64,000 bases of DNA from Cephalopachus bancanus (GCA_027257055.1 JAPVLO010000182.1:4402001-4466000), one strand, 5' to 3'; shown: positions 25,780 to 40,378, counted from the first letter of the stretch. Notes: generated by a model from the letters alone, not told the origin. Numbers and translations: made by a program.

Positions 25780-27680
25780 GATCAAAAGAGCAGGAGGTGA
25801 AAGACAAGAAGGACAATGAAAAAAGCACATAAGAATTTGCCAAAGAACATTCAAGTATTGCTTCACTATAAGATCTGCTGCAAGCAACAGGCCTGACTCT
25901 CTACTGGCATTGGTATCTTAGTCTAAATTTCTCCACTAGGAAAAAACAAAAAGAAGTGGAGCCTTGGAAATAATTTGAATTATGTCTGTAATGTTTTAGA
26001 AAGCAAATGGATGGCCAGCCCCTGAAAGAGAAAAGACACTGTGTTTTCAGCAAGCATTTTTGCATTTAATAGAAGACGATGACCCTATTCTTATATTTAA
26101 TTCAACAATTTAAGGAGCACTTGCATAGACAGTTACTGTGTTACTATCAAAATGATTCTAGAAAAGAACTTCCATGGAGAAAGCCGACAGAGAATGGCGT
26201 TGAGAACGTGGGTTGAGAAGTGACTGGATCTTCAGTGGGTCACATGCAGACCAGGAATGGCTCCAAACCCTGATGATCTAGTCACTTCCCAGGCCAGGTC
26301 TTAACTCCAGTCAGCATTCAGCAGGTATCCATGCTGTAGACACCCGGAACAGGAAAGAAAGGGCAAGGGTCAGAGCAGAGCAGGGTTCTCTTGGAGGACC
26401 AATTGGGAAAGAGTCCTTTGACAGCCATTTATTGATGCACACTGTTCCGGAAATGCACACTTAGGGACTGCCTCTTAGGTGACAGGCATTGTGCTCAGCA
26501 TCAAGCATATCTCCTACAATCTGGGAACCAAAGAGCCAAGGAGCTAAGTCAATCAAAAGGCCAGCCTGAAGCTTCAAACCAGGCTTCCTCAAACAGAGTG
26601 AAGATGGTCATAAGAACTTCTGTGCCTAAAAAACTGCATTATTCAAAACAAAATAGAACAAAGAAAAGTAAAATGCTGAAACTGGACTTTACAATGTATA
26701 AGTACACCTGGTAAACCATACACTGTTGTACAAGAAACAAAACATGTGAGCTCTGTGAAGTTTATCAGTTGTTACGCTTCTGCAGTTCAGTTTGGCCAGT
26801 GTTCATGAAGGAGAGGTTCTCCTTCGCTTCCCTTTATTTTTCCTAAGGAAAGGTCTACTGAGTTGTGGTTATGATAAGATCCACAGAGGGAAGGGAAAGC
26901 TTTATTTCATCATCTCTGCCAAGATACAGAAGTGGGCCAAGTGCCCCAGGCTATCAAGAATGGTACAGCAAGGAGAGAGGAGTGGGGGGGGATAGGGACC
27001 CTCGAAGCTAGACTGGCTAGCTGTCCATTCCTTCCCAGCCAGTGAGCCAGAAGCAGCCACTTCTCCCCATTACTTCTCCTGGAACGGAGCTGTCACTCAT
27101 GGACTAAGGACAATGAGCAGAGCTGTAGCAGGACGTCATGCATGAGGATGCAAGGTGACACTGAGTTGTCTGTTTCCCCGTCCCCCAGGCACCTTGCATG
27201 TTAGCAGAAGGCAAAATAAATTTACATCCATGCAATTTTCTAAAATACTTTAAAAATCCCTTCCACCTGCGGTAGAGACCGTCCTCTTACATAAGGCTGT
27301 TTCCCAGTGGGTTGTTTATCTCTTCTGAATTTAAAATAGAAATTCCAGTGAAGTCACTCGAGCCATGAAAACACACACCTATATAAATCGAACTGTGATG
27401 GTAGGGAGTCAAGGAAAAATAAACAAAGCCAGTTCAGGACAAGAGAGGAACGGAGTCACCAGCTGCTGGTGAGAGGGAACCAGAGAGCATGAAGCATGGA
27501 AGGACTCATCGTCCCCAAGGCTCGGCCTCTGCTCTGCTCTGCAAGTTGCCTTCATGCTGGAGTTGGTCGTTGGAATCTGTAATTATAGCTATTAAAATCA
27601 TTTCCATCCTCCTCAAGCGCCCCAGGCAAAATTTAAGACACTTGCATCATATTCAACAGCATATTTAGGGCACCAGAGAA
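25780..27680 (-). other. Intron 6, upper part, without clear gene
   Basis: About 1.9 kb with no recognised coding exon. A stretch near 26420-26525 resembles ancient MIR/L2 DNA ('GACAGGCATTGTGCTCAGCA'). The rest is unremarkable. Confidence 0.4.
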
Positions 27681-27686
27681 CTATTT

Positions 27687-28001
27687 ATTTATTTATTCAT
27701 GTATTCATTCATTCACTCGAGTCAGAGTCTCACTCTGTCGCCCAGGCTGGAGTGCAGTGACACACTCATGGCCACTGCAACCTTAACCTGCTAGACCCAG
27801 GTGATCCTTCTGCCTCAGCCTTCCAAGAAGCTGGAACCACAGGCATGTGCCACCACACCTGGCTAGTTTTTATTTATTTATTGTAGCGACAAGGTCTCAC
27901 CAAGTTGCTCAGGCTGTTCTCGAACCCTAGGCTCACGCAATCCTCTTGCCTCAGTCTCCCGAAGTGTTGGTTTTACAGGCATGAGCTACTGTGCCCAGCT
28001 C
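27687..28001 (-). mobile_element. Alu
   Basis: The tail is an irregular (ATTT/ATTC)n run. Target duplication A(G/A)AGAACTATTT. Confidence 0.92.
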
Positions 28002-28029
28002 CAAAGAACTATTTTTAAAAGCACTATTG

Positions 28030-28755
28030 TGGGAAATCACTAAAGAAACAAATGTTAAACACAAAGGTATGATTTTAATCCCCAGTTAAGGCTTTCTTCA
28101 AAGACAGATCCACAGAAAATATTTTAGGATGTTATAGCATCTTCAAAAACAGTGGCAATATGTGGAAAGACATTGTCTCTATTATCATGTGTTTTAACAT
28201 TCTGAGCCTGGGGGAAAGAGATTTATTTGGCTGTGTAAGAAACAACACAAACAGGTACATTCTCCCTGGACCCGAGTCTTTCCTTCTCTTTTTTAAAATC
28301 CACTGAAGGCCAGAACCCAGAAATTAATATACATGGAAATAAATAAATAAAAGCAGCAAATCATCAACAAGTAGGTGCTTCTTCCAAGGTAGAGGGTTTT
28401 GACTGCCTGTCTATGTGATATGCAAATATAGGCTTAATGAAGCCCTAAGAATTTGACCTTGCATTCTGAACATTTGCCTTTGAAAAGACAAAACCTCAAA
28501 TGAGTAGCTCCTTGTCGAGCTGGGCTCTGGATGGTCCTCTGAGTTTCTGTGCTTCCAAGAGTCAACAATTATTATGTACCTGAGATATCCCAGCACTGTG
28601 CTAGTTCTGTGGGAGAGGGCAGCCGTGGGTGTGACATGGCCCATGACCACACAGGTGGAGCCCTGTGCTCGGGGAGTAAAAGAGAATATGATATAGAAAA
28701 AAAAAAAAAATCTTCACAGCTTCTTATTCTCCAGCTACTTGTTCTTTCTAGCTTT
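28030..28755. other. Intron 6 segment without recognised element
   Basis: About 0.7 kb. A 14-base A run at 28698 precedes the mariner relic; nothing else supported. Confidence 0.4.
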
Positions 28756-28756
28756 A

Positions 28757-29623
28757 TCCAAGAGGGGGCCCCACCAAAATGGAATTATCTTTTGGAGGGT
28801 GGGCCCTTTGTAGCACACCCGGAATTTGTTCCTCTGGATCAAACAGTCAACCAAAGTTTTTATCTGGAAGTGTTGACAAGTTTGTGTCATGATTTGCAGA
28901 AGAGACATCCCGAGTCGTGGCAAACTGGTGACTGGTTCTTCCACCATGCCTATGCATCTGTCCACATCGTGCTGAGTGTTCAGCCGTTTTTGACCAAAAA
29001 AGGCATGATCCCTGTGCCCTACCATCGCGATTCATCCAGTCTCACCCTGAGGGACTTTTTTTGTTTCCCCAGATTAAAAAAGTTCTCAAAGGGCCGGGCA
29101 CAGTGGCTTACGCCTGTAATCCCTACACTTTGGGAGACTAAGGCGAGAGGATTGCCTGAGCCCAAGGGTTCGAAACCAGCCTGGGCAACTTGGTGAGACC
29201 TTGTCTCTACAATAAGTCAAAAAATTAGCTGTGTGTGGAGGTGCATGCATGTGGTTCCAGTTACTTGGAAGGCAGAGGTGGGAGGATTGCCTGAGCCCAG
29301 CAGGTTGAGGCTGTGGTGGCCATAAGCATGACATTGCATTCCAGCATGGGCAACAGGGTGCGATTCTGACTCAGGAAAAAAAATAAGGTCCTCAGAGGGA
29401 AACGTTTTGTGCTGTGGAAGAGGTGAAACGAAAAATGGCAGAAGCACTGAAAAGCATCAAAATTGACAAGTTCACAGAGTGTTTTGAGCAGCAGAAAAAG
29501 CGTCTCTGTAGGTATACTGCATCAAGCAGAGAGTACTTTGAAGGTGACTAAATTTTAAACGTGTAAGAATAAATACACAATTTTTAATAAATAAATTCTG
29601 GCTTTTTGGGGGTTCTCCCCTTG
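28757..29623 (+). mobile_element. Mariner-type DNA transposon relic, copy 2 (split by an Alu)
   Basis: TA-flanked (28755-28756 and 29624-29625) with inverted ends about 30 bases long (CCAAGAGGGGGCCCC versus the reverse of GGGGTTCTCCCCTTG). The frame reads E-F-V-P-L-D-Q-T-V-N-Q-S-F-Y-L-E-V-L, then W-Q-T-G-D-W-F-F-H-H and F-L-T-K-K-G-M, a Tc1/mariner transposase. Codons for the N-terminal half are deleted. The Asp expected after W-F-F-H-H is replaced by Ala (H-H-A-Y-A), so the enzyme would be inactive even if complete. After the Alu it continues to E-Y-F-E-G-D and a stop. It is about 80% identical to copy 1 where they align. Confidence 0.85.
29092..29383 (+). mobile_element. Alu inside mariner copy 2
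   Basis: Inserted at the same small region of the mariner (near the K-V-L-K-G codons) as the Alu in copy 1, about 40 bases apart. The flanks are diverged copies of AAAGTTCTCAAAGG. Confidence 0.93.
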
Positions 29624-29625
29624 TA

Positions 29626-29880
29626 CATAAAATCACTTTCATATAAAATCACTTTCCTTTATCTCTACATGAAGATGTAGGGAATTCATGCAGCCTTCAT
29701 GGCAAGAACATATAAGCCATAGCACAGCAGTCCTTTAGGCCAGTAGATTTATGATCATGCCCACTACTGGGCCAGATAACACATATGGCACGTTAGCACA
29801 TACACAATATTAAAGCACATGTGCAATCCACAGATTGCATGTCACTATTTGTTTCTCCCCTTTCTACATTATCATTCCTT
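29626..29880. other. Intron 6 spacer
   Basis: Starts with a small duplication of 'ATAAAATCACTTTC' (29626-29657); otherwise plain. Confidence 0.5.
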
Positions 29881-29886
29881 CTTTCC

Positions 29887-30638
<752 letters not shown>

Positions 30639-30931
30639 TCTTTTTTTTTTTTTTTGAGTTGGAGTCTCACTCGGTCGCCCAGACTGGAGTGCAGTGGCTG
30701 CTCCCGGCCACCGCAGCCTCGACCTGCTGGGCTCCAGCGATCCTTCCGCCTCAGCCTTCCGAGTAGCCGGAATTACAGGCACGCGCTGCCACGCCCGGCT
30801 GATTTTTTTTATTTATTGTAGAGATGAGGTCTCGCTGCCCAGGCGGGTCTCGAACCCGCGGGCTCAGGCAATCCACTCACCTCAGCCTCCCAAAGGCACA
30901 GGATTACAGGCTGAGCCACCGAGCCCAGCTT
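30639..30931 (-). mobile_element. Alu, young subfamily
   Basis: Same subfamily as 29887 and 31536; intact B-box hairpin. It is followed by a 22-base T run that belongs to the next element. Confidence 0.94.
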
Positions 30932-31155
30932 TTTTTTTTTTTTTTTTTTTTTAAGTATAGAGATGTGGTACAGGTAAGGATCAACTACACAAGTAGGGAT
31001 GCATGCAGATGAAGTTTGAGCCTCTGACTGGTCCTACCATTCCCTGGTTTAGAACCAGGTACCCTTTGCGTTGTTACATATCCCCCTCTCCTGGCAGTGC
31101 CCAGCAACTGCTGATCCCTCCCTTGTGCTGTTGTGATTGATGTTTAGTTCCCACT
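30932..31155. repeat. Unclassified interspersed repeat, copy 1
   Basis: 'AGAGATGTGG.ACAGGTAAGGATC', 'CTACACAAGTAGG', 'GAAGTTTGAGCCTC' and 'GACTGGTCCT' recur with the same spacing at 50717. A long T run borders it. I do not recognise the family. Confidence 0.5.
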
Positions 31156-31179
31156 ATGAGTGCGAACGTGTGGTAAATT

Positions 31180-31312
<133 letters not shown>

Positions 31313-31535
31313 AACCACTTTATTTTTTAGATGGAACCATCTTGAATCACTGAATGTAGCTTACATGCATGCTGAGAGCATTCTGAGAAGCAGGTGGGAA
31401 TAAGCCGAACAACTAGAAAATCGGGTTGGGAGCGTGTTCAGCACAGTTCCATCACTGACTTGCATATGTGACTTTGGCTTCATTACCTTAAACTCCTGGG
31501 GTCTATTTGGCCCACCTCAAGAAAACACAGAGCAT

Positions 31536-31820
31536 GCTGGGCTCGGTGGCTCAGCCTGTAATCCCGCGCCTTTGGGAGGCTGAGGTGAGTGGATTGCCTG
31601 AGCCCGCGGGTTCGAGACCCGCCTGGGCAGCGAGACCTCATCTCTACAATAAATCAAAAAATCAGCCGGGCATGGTAGCGCGCGCCTATAATTCCGGCTA
31701 CTCAGAAGGCTGAGGCGGAAGGATGGCCGGAGCCCAGCGGGTCGAGACTGCGGTGGCCGGGAGCGGCCACTGCACTCCAGTCTGGGCGACAGAATGAGAC
31801 TCCAACTCAAAAAAAAAAAA
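31536..31820 (+). mobile_element. Alu, young subfamily (best-preserved example)
   Basis: Target duplication AAGAAAACACAGAGCA(T) at 31519-31535 and 31821-31836. A perfect GCGGG-TTCGAGA-CCCGC hairpin is at 31606-31622. It lies in the opposite orientation to the two young Alus at 29887 and 30639. Confidence 0.96.
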
Positions 31821-31886
31821 AAGAAAACACAGAGCATTATAATTCGAATGTGCTATCAAACTTTTTGATGCCAAACCACAGGTAGG

Positions 31887-32080
31887 TTTTTTTTTCCTTT
31901 TTATTTCCCTTTTTTTGAGTCTCACTCTGTCACCCAGGCTGGAGTGCAGTGTTAGGATCATGACTCACCACAGCCTTGACCTTCTGGGCTCAGGTGATGC
32001 TCCCTCCTCAGCCTCCTGAGTCACTAGACTACAGGCATGCACGATACGGTCTTGCTATGCTGCCCAGGCTGGCCAAGGTA
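31887..32080 (-). mobile_element. Truncated older Alu
   Basis: J-like sequence with a large loss after 'GGCATGCACGA'. Short flank repeat AGGTAGGT. Confidence 0.8.
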
Positions 32081-32084
32081 GGTA

Positions 32085-32450
32085 TTTTTAAAGTCCTATT
32101 TAGAAACTCCTCTGTTTCTGGCATGCTTGTTTGTTTTCTTTCCTTTTTGGGGGAGGAGAGGAGGGAGGTTTACATGTTTACATTAGATACCTCAAGAGCA
32201 AAGACATGTTTCTGATGTCTACTTAGTCAAGTCCACTGAACCTGCCTATGGGGCGCCAACACCTGCTGCTTGAGAGAGACTATACTCTGAGAGCAGAACA
32301 CCAGGGGCCAAGGGACGGAGGCCTTGTTTTTGAGACAACCGCCTCATGCTAACAAAAGAGGTAACATTTTCTGTAGCCCTGAAGAAGAAACAGATTAAGA
32401 GACCTTCGGCAACCGGAGTTGAAGATCGACAAAACACACCTTAGATACAC
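32085..32450 (-). other. Intron 6 just downstream of exon 6
   Basis: Plain sequence with nothing recognised; it includes the donor-side flank of exon 6. Confidence 0.4.
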
Positions 32451-32454
32451 TCAC

Positions 32455-32670
32455 CAGATGAACATCAGGATCAGAGTGTGTCCTAAAAGGACCCGGTAAC
32501 GGAACAGATCCAGGAAGCTTCCCGTCTCCTTGCGGCTCCTGTTGGCTGGGTACGTTAGTGAGAATGTGCACTTGAGCTTGCGGTTCCTTCTGGCGATGAG
32601 GCACAGTGCCTCTTCGGCCTCACTCAGGCGACCCTGGGAGTACAACCAACGAGGTGATTCAGGAATGAAT
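32455..32670 (-). CDS. SLC22A15: SLC22A15 exon 6 (central cytosolic loop and start of helix 7)
   Basis: A 216-base exon, phase 2 to phase 2, acceptor TCTTTCAG| and donor CATCTG|GTGAGT. After F it reads [20 protein letters not shown], the hallmark P-E-S-P-R-W-L of SLC22 and sugar-porter families at the end of helix 6. This is followed by the amphipathic, charged loop 6-7 ([15 protein letters not shown]). Then L-D-L-F-R-Y-R-V leads to the start of helix 7 ([10 protein letters not shown]). This loop carries most of the regulatory phosphorylation sites in the family, but none is asserted here. The Trp codon TG|G is split with exon 7. Confidence 0.96.
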
Positions 32671-32679
32671 CTGAAAGAG

Positions 32680-33165
32680 ACGTCATTAAAGCCTGTATAT
32701 TCATATGGGTACACGTGCACAGGAAGGAGACAAGTCACCCACTCAGTACGCAGATTGCCTGACCACAAATGGATTATGTGCTAGGCTTAAAGCTTGACTC
32801 TCCCAAGGATACAAGAAAGGGAGGGGTTACAGCTTTCAACAGCACATCAACATTAAATGGTGGCCTATATATCACGGGAAACCAAGAACTGCTTTCCAAA
32901 CAGCAGTTTAAAAAGGTACAAAGTATGCATTTATTTTAAAATAAAGTTTAACAGATGAATAGCAAGTTGTGTCCAGAGTAACACAAATTCTTCATAAAGC
33001 ACTGGTCAGAGATATGGCTCTAAATCCTAGCCAAGTGTTGGAATAATACTGTAGAGACCCACGGAGCTTTTTAAGTTCCAAAAAAGTCTCACAAGGAAGT
33101 CAGAAACCTTTATCTCATCAGAAAAAAATGAATTTTAAAAAACTGAAGGTACTTTTAACACAGTG
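32680..33165 (-). other. Intron 5 just upstream of exon 6
   Basis: No transposon recognised. The polypyrimidine tract of exon 6's acceptor (GACGTCTCTTTCAG) is at 32671-32684. Confidence 0.45.
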
Positions 33166-33167
33166 GC

Positions 33168-33460
33168 ATTTTTTTTTTTTTGAGTTGGAGTCTCACTCTG
33201 TCGCCCAGACTGGAGTACAGTGGCCACTCCCGGCCAACCGCAGCCTCAACCTGCTGGGCTCTGGCAATCCTTCTGCCTCAGCCTTCCAAGTAGCTGGAAC
33301 TACAGGCACGCGTGACTATGCCTGGCTAATTTTTGATTTATTGTAGAGACGAGGGCTCGCCAAGTTGCCCAGGTGGGTCTCGAACCCGCAGTCTCAGGCA
33401 ATCCACTTGCCTTGGCCTCCCAAAGGACTGGTATTACAAGCTGAGTCACCAAGCCCAGCT
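33168..33460 (-). mobile_element. Alu
   Basis: Young-type antisense element with a few changes ('GGCCAACCGCAGCC'). Confidence 0.93.
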
Positions 33461-33464
33461 GTGA

Positions 33465-34475
33465 CATATTATTTAAGAGGTAGAGAATATTTTTAAAACC
33501 ACGCATAAAAACGAAACAGAGTTTATCACAGCTACTTTTGAGCACTACTCTTCAAAAATACTCAAATCACCTGACACACTAGCTTTACTTAGTATGTCCT
33601 GAGGATTTTTCCTAATCCTCCAAACCTTAAAGAATAAAAATTATTTCCTGGTTAACTTCTAGTTACAATAAAACATTAGGTATTTTCTAATATAACTATA
33701 AAGGGTTGGACATTTCCATTGTCACTGATATTTTCAAACAGTTTCAAGACTTAAATATTATGCTGCTTCTTGCCTATTCGTCATTTTGCATACACTTTTA
33801 GAGGACATTTCAAAGACAAAACCATGGCAGGAACATAAAAGCCTTGTTTGCTAAACACAACAGCAAGTTCTTTTTGATCTAATTTGACATAATCTGCCCA
33901 AAATAAAACTTGGATGAATATACTTGATTATTTAAGGTGCTTTGTAGAATTCACTGTGCCTTTAACATGAATAGTGAATCAGCCACAAATGCTACAGGAT
34001 TTGGAACCTTAATGGAGTGAGTCCATCAATAACCATTTATTGAGCATTTCTGTTTTGTGCAGAGCAACGTAATAGATGCTGAGAGAAAGGTTGCTGGGAA
34101 CAAAAAGGCAGGAATTTTCCCAGGAGCTTTGCTACTGGGGAAGGGAAGATTCATGTATCACATTTGACTATCAACAAAAGTAGAAACAAAGGATGCCTGC
34201 AATGTCCTGAAAAAACTTCTTATTTACTTGTGCGTTGCCAGTTGATTACTATTACTGGCATACAAGTAAATAATCGAGTAAAACACCGTTCTGTTGGAAG
34301 TTAGGCGGGCAGATCATGAATTGGACCAATTGGTCCTATCCGTGGGGCGGTATATGAGCTACTATGTAAACTACTTGACTAAGTCTAAATAAGACTACGG
34401 TGATAAATATATACTGTGTATGATAATAAAAATTAAAACTGAGCAGGAGGGGAAGGAGTGAAAAAGAACTAACAG
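33465..34475. other. Intron 5 segment, mostly unique
   Basis: 1 kb of AT-rich intron. 34020-34100 ('AACCATTTATTGAGCATTTC') resembles antisense MIR or L2. No gene. Confidence 0.4.
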
Positions 34476-34478
34476 AAG

Positions 34479-34785
34479 CCAGGTGTGATGACTCATGCCT
34501 ATAATCCCCAGCACTTTGGGAGGCTGAGGTGAGAGGACTGCTTGAGTCCAGGTTTTCAAGACCAGCCCAGGCAACATAGCAAGACACTATCTCTACAAAA
34601 AATAAAAAATAAAATAAAATAAAAATAGCAGGGAGTGGTGATGCACACTTGTAGTCTCAGCTACTTAGGAGGCTAAGGCGGAAGGATCGCCTGAGCACAG
34701 AAGTTTGAGCCTATGGTGAGCGGTGATTGTGCCACTGCACTCCAGCCTGGGCAACAGAGTGAGACTCCAACTCAAAACAAACAAA
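34479..34785 (+). mobile_element. Alu, older type
   Basis: The A-rich linker has become (AAAAT)n near 34595-34625; haplorhine-like left arm. Confidence 0.9.
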
Positions 34786-34789
34786 AGCC

Positions 34790-36118
34790 CAAATATTAAC
34801 AGTCATTATTTATTTCTGGGTAATATAAGCCATTAAGCCTCTCTGTGTGTTCAGAATTACTTACAGGCAATAAAAATTACTTTTAAAACTTTATGAATAC
34901 TTTTTAAAGATGATATTTGAGAGATATTCGGTCTTTGAAAATTTGGCTCTGAGTGAATAAAACTACTTTTATTTGGGAAAGAGTCTATCTTGACCATGGA
35001 CACTTAAGGCCTTAAATTTCTCTGCATTTTGAAAGCTTACTTACATAAAGGGTCATCTTGTTGCCAGTGTACAGATTTGGAAACACGAGTTCCAACATAT
35101 GCAGATTATGCACACAAAACAATCAAGACATCTCTGTGAAGGAAAGAGAAGGCTTTGGGACACACTGCCCTCTACACAGGGGTAGGGTCACCTGTGACGT
35201 GGTCACCTTCAGAAGTTAACATGCTACTTTAACAATGTCGCCTCTGCTCAAAAATGTTCTATGAATATCCTTAAACGTGGCAAATCTTTATAAATTAAGG
35301 GATCGATGGTTTTAGGCAAAAAATAAAACTCATTTTCAAGTATTGTGGGAATAAAATTTTAGGTTAGGTAAAAGTGTTTCTAGTAAACAAACAAACAAGG
35401 TATACAACACGACTTCTAATGTTGCTGATGGCTAATTTGGAAGGTGATTCTGAATGTTCTTGTGCCAACATCTGTCCATGGATATGAAGAATCTGCCGTA
35501 GGCATGCAAGGTCCCAGCTTTGGTGCTGAGGGAAACGAAATGATAGAGCCAAGAGTCTGCTGCTGTCAGAGAGTCCCAGTTTAGAAAGAGAGGCCTGGGT
35601 CTGGCATGAAGCAGAACCCATGCCGCTCTAAGGGCATGGGCTAAATGCTGTAGGATTCAGAAAAAAAAAAAAAAAAGAATGACTGGTAGCTTGAGGCATG
35701 GTCAGGAAAAGCTTGAGAGGACAGCATCTGAGCAAAAGAGCATGGCGGAGTAGGAAGGAAATAAGCGGAAATGGGAGAAGGGCCTGAGCGCTCAGTGGAG
35801 GCACAGAGCACGAAAGCATACAGTGCACACGGGCAATAAGTCGCTCAGCATGCCTGAATGCAGGAACAGCAAGGGGATGGGAGGAACTCAGGAAAGTTAA
35901 TTGGAGGCAGACTGTGGAAAGCCTTACATTCCAGGCTTAAATCATATGTGTTCTTTTCTCCCTGCTTTCTATTTTTCCTGACCTGACATTCACTTCCCAG
36001 CGGGTAGATGTCCTCACCTAACACTAAGCAGAAACTAACTCCGACTACACATTCAGAAAGAGAGAAGCAGAACGGCTTGGATTTTCCACTGAAGTGACAC
36101 TACTATTGAACGAAACAT
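34790..36118. other. Intron 5 segment without recognised element
   Basis: 1.3 kb. It includes a 16-base A run at 35660 and otherwise nothing that I can classify. Confidence 0.4.
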
Positions 36119-36121
36119 GAT

Positions 36122-36425
36122 GCCGGGCATGGTGGCTCACACTTGTAATCCCAGCACTTTGGGAGGCAGAGGTGAAAGGATTACCTGAGCCCAGGGGTTC
36201 GAGACCAGCCTGGGCAGCTTGGCAAGACCTCGTCTCTACAATAAATCAAAAACTTAGCCGGGTGTGGTGGTGCTTGCCTGTGGTTCCAGCTACTTGGAAG
36301 GCTGAGATGGAAGGATCACCTGAGCCCAGCAGGTCGAGAGGTTGAGGCTGCAGTGGCGTGAGCGTGCCATTGCACTCCAGCCTGGGCAACAGAGTAAGAC
36401 TCTGACTCAAAAAAAAAAAAAATAA
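36122..36425 (+). mobile_element. Alu
   Basis: Full-length, with a small duplication in the right arm ('GGTCGAGAGGTTGAGG'). Confidence 0.93.
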
Positions 36426-36429
36426 AAGG

Positions 36430-37550
36430 AGAGATGAGAGCCAGACTGGGTGGAGAAGTGGAAAAGTTATTTGTCAATTTTATGTAAATGCTTATTAATT
36501 CAAGGTAATAGCAGCCACCTATTTAAGCAAGTACCTTCAAAAATTTACAACATACAAGCTAATAAAATGCTATTTCCCTTTCTAACAAAATTGCCTCACC
36601 CAAATTCATATAACTAAATACATTTAATAAATCTTGCTTTCTAAATAGGTTGTTTCTACTGTTTTCGTTTTTGTACAATGGGAGACGAAATCATGTTTTC
36701 ACTTAACAATTCTATAACTTTCAAAAATACTATGGTAACCAATTTCAGTTCAATCCTCACCAAATCTCAATTTAGAACCTGAATAAAGAACGCCATCTGA
36801 ATTAAATTGCTACAAAGGTCTTCCTCACTTTATGTCACAGAAGAAAACAGGTACCAGTGGGTAAAAATTCTGTTTATACCAAAGATTTTTTGATAATTAA
36901 AATTAGCGATCTGATAGCTCAGGGAAGAAAAACCTTTCAAAAACCACATGAAAACTTCTGGAGAAATGACTTAATTTGGTGGCTCACCTTGTAGCATTCT
37001 GGTGTCTTAGAGTACCACAGTGCGACATATTGGGCAGTCATTTATAGCACCCTTCCCCGCCCTGGGAATCATCCTCTTACTGCTATGAGCACTCACTTGC
37101 ACTCTAAGGATTTCTCCCATATCTGAGACTCCTTCGGAGTCCACATACAGAGGCCCTGGAATGACACTCACCTGTAGGGCGAACAGTTGCCACCACAAAT
37201 CCAATCTCAATACACTGCTCTACAATTTCATACCTCAGTCACACCCTTAGCCTGAAGACCTTTAGGCTTGAAGTGTTAGGTTAAAAAAGAACTCAGTTGC
37301 TTATGCCAACAATTTGAAAGTTAAAATGCGGTCTACTGAAAGGTTACTGGAAACAAAGGATACTTGCATTCTGAATTAATTAAGTGTCTCTCTTCCCAGG
37401 AGCTGCCAAGAATTGGAGCACTTGCAGAATTTAGTTCTTCACCAAAGTCAGTGCAGGCAAGCTCCTGAAAGGGAATAACGCCGCTCATTGACCCGCATCC
37501 TCTTAAGACAGTCCTCTGACTTGTTAAATTACAGCTCTAAGCGGAAAAAC
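36430..37550 (-). other. Intron 5, exon-5 side, unique
   Basis: 1.1 kb of AT-rich sequence without recognised repeats or coding potential. Confidence 0.4.
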
Positions 37551-37556
37551 TACTTA

Positions 37557-38385
<829 letters not shown>

Positions 38386-38387
38386 GC

Positions 38388-38585
38388 TGTTGTTATTAGT
38401 AGTAGTCATAGCTATTATTTATCGAGCATAATGGTTCTGCATACACTGTCCCTGCAGCAGATACCATTATGAACCATAGAGTGACATGAGGAAATAGCTC
38501 ACTGAGACTAAGTGAGCTGTCTAAGGACACAGAGCCGTGTGTGCAGGGCCAGGACTTGACTCCAGGTCTGTCTGATGGGAGGCCT
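38388..38585 (-). mobile_element. MIR SINE
   Basis: 'TAGCTATTATTTATCGAGCA', 'ATACCATTATGAACC', 'CTAAGGACACAGAGC' and 'GGACTTGACTCCAGGTCTGT' follow the antisense MIR order. Confidence 0.75.
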
Positions 38586-38815
38586 GGATTCCATACCGTT
38601 CCCCTTTCTTACCTCCCTGCTATGGAAGGGCAATTTCTGTGGCATTCCTCAGCAACAAAAATGTGTTGAACTTGTTATAAAAGTTTTCTATAATAACTAT
38701 GCAAAACAAATGTTTTCTTTAATTCCTGTCCATAGCTTATTACTCTATAACAGAAAAACAGTGATTTGTATAGTTTCCCCTAGCAAAAAGGGGGGGTCAA
38801 AAAAAGGGGAGCTGA

Positions 38816-38930
38816 GGCCAGTGTGGCTCAAGCCTATAATCCCAGCACTTTGGGAGGCCGAGGCAGGAGGATCGCTTGAGCCCAGAAGTTCAAGACCAGC
38901 CTGGGCAACAGAGTAAGACCTCAACTTTCT
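38816..38930 (+). mobile_element. Alu monomer (FLAM-like)
   Basis: One left monomer, 'GGCAGGAGGATCGCTTGAGCC', ending without a long A tail. Confidence 0.8.
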
Positions 38931-39119
38931 TTTGGCCCAATGCATGTAACAGGATAGGAATAATTCTTGCATAATCTGGTAAGAAGGAGGTAGTATATGT
39001 CTTTTGTAAAAAAAAACAAAAAAACAAAAAAAAAACACAACTTCTTGCAATAACTACAGCCAAATGTGAATATTTTAATGGAGAAATATGAGCTGTGCGT
39101 GAAAAATATGTATTCACAG

Positions 39120-39250
39120 CCAGGCATGGTGGCGTGCGCCTGTAGTTCCAGCTATTTGGAAGGCTGTAGCAGAAGAATCAAGGCTGCAATGGTTGTGAGC
39201 ATGCCACTACCCTCCAGCCTGGGCAACAGAGGGAGACTCCAACTAATAAA
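39120..39250 (+). mobile_element. Alu right monomer (FRAM-like)
   Basis: 'GGCATGGTGGCGTGCGCC' to 'GACTCCAACTAATAAATAAAC'. Part of the arm is lost. Confidence 0.8.
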
Positions 39251-39254
39251 TAAA

Positions 39255-40374
<1,120 letters not shown>

Positions 40375-40378
40375 TTAA

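Noticed and set aside
28549..29196. A 215-codon open frame on the plus strand
   Set aside because: It is a chance fusion of unique sequence, the mariner relic and the head of an Alu; no start context or conserved full-length product.
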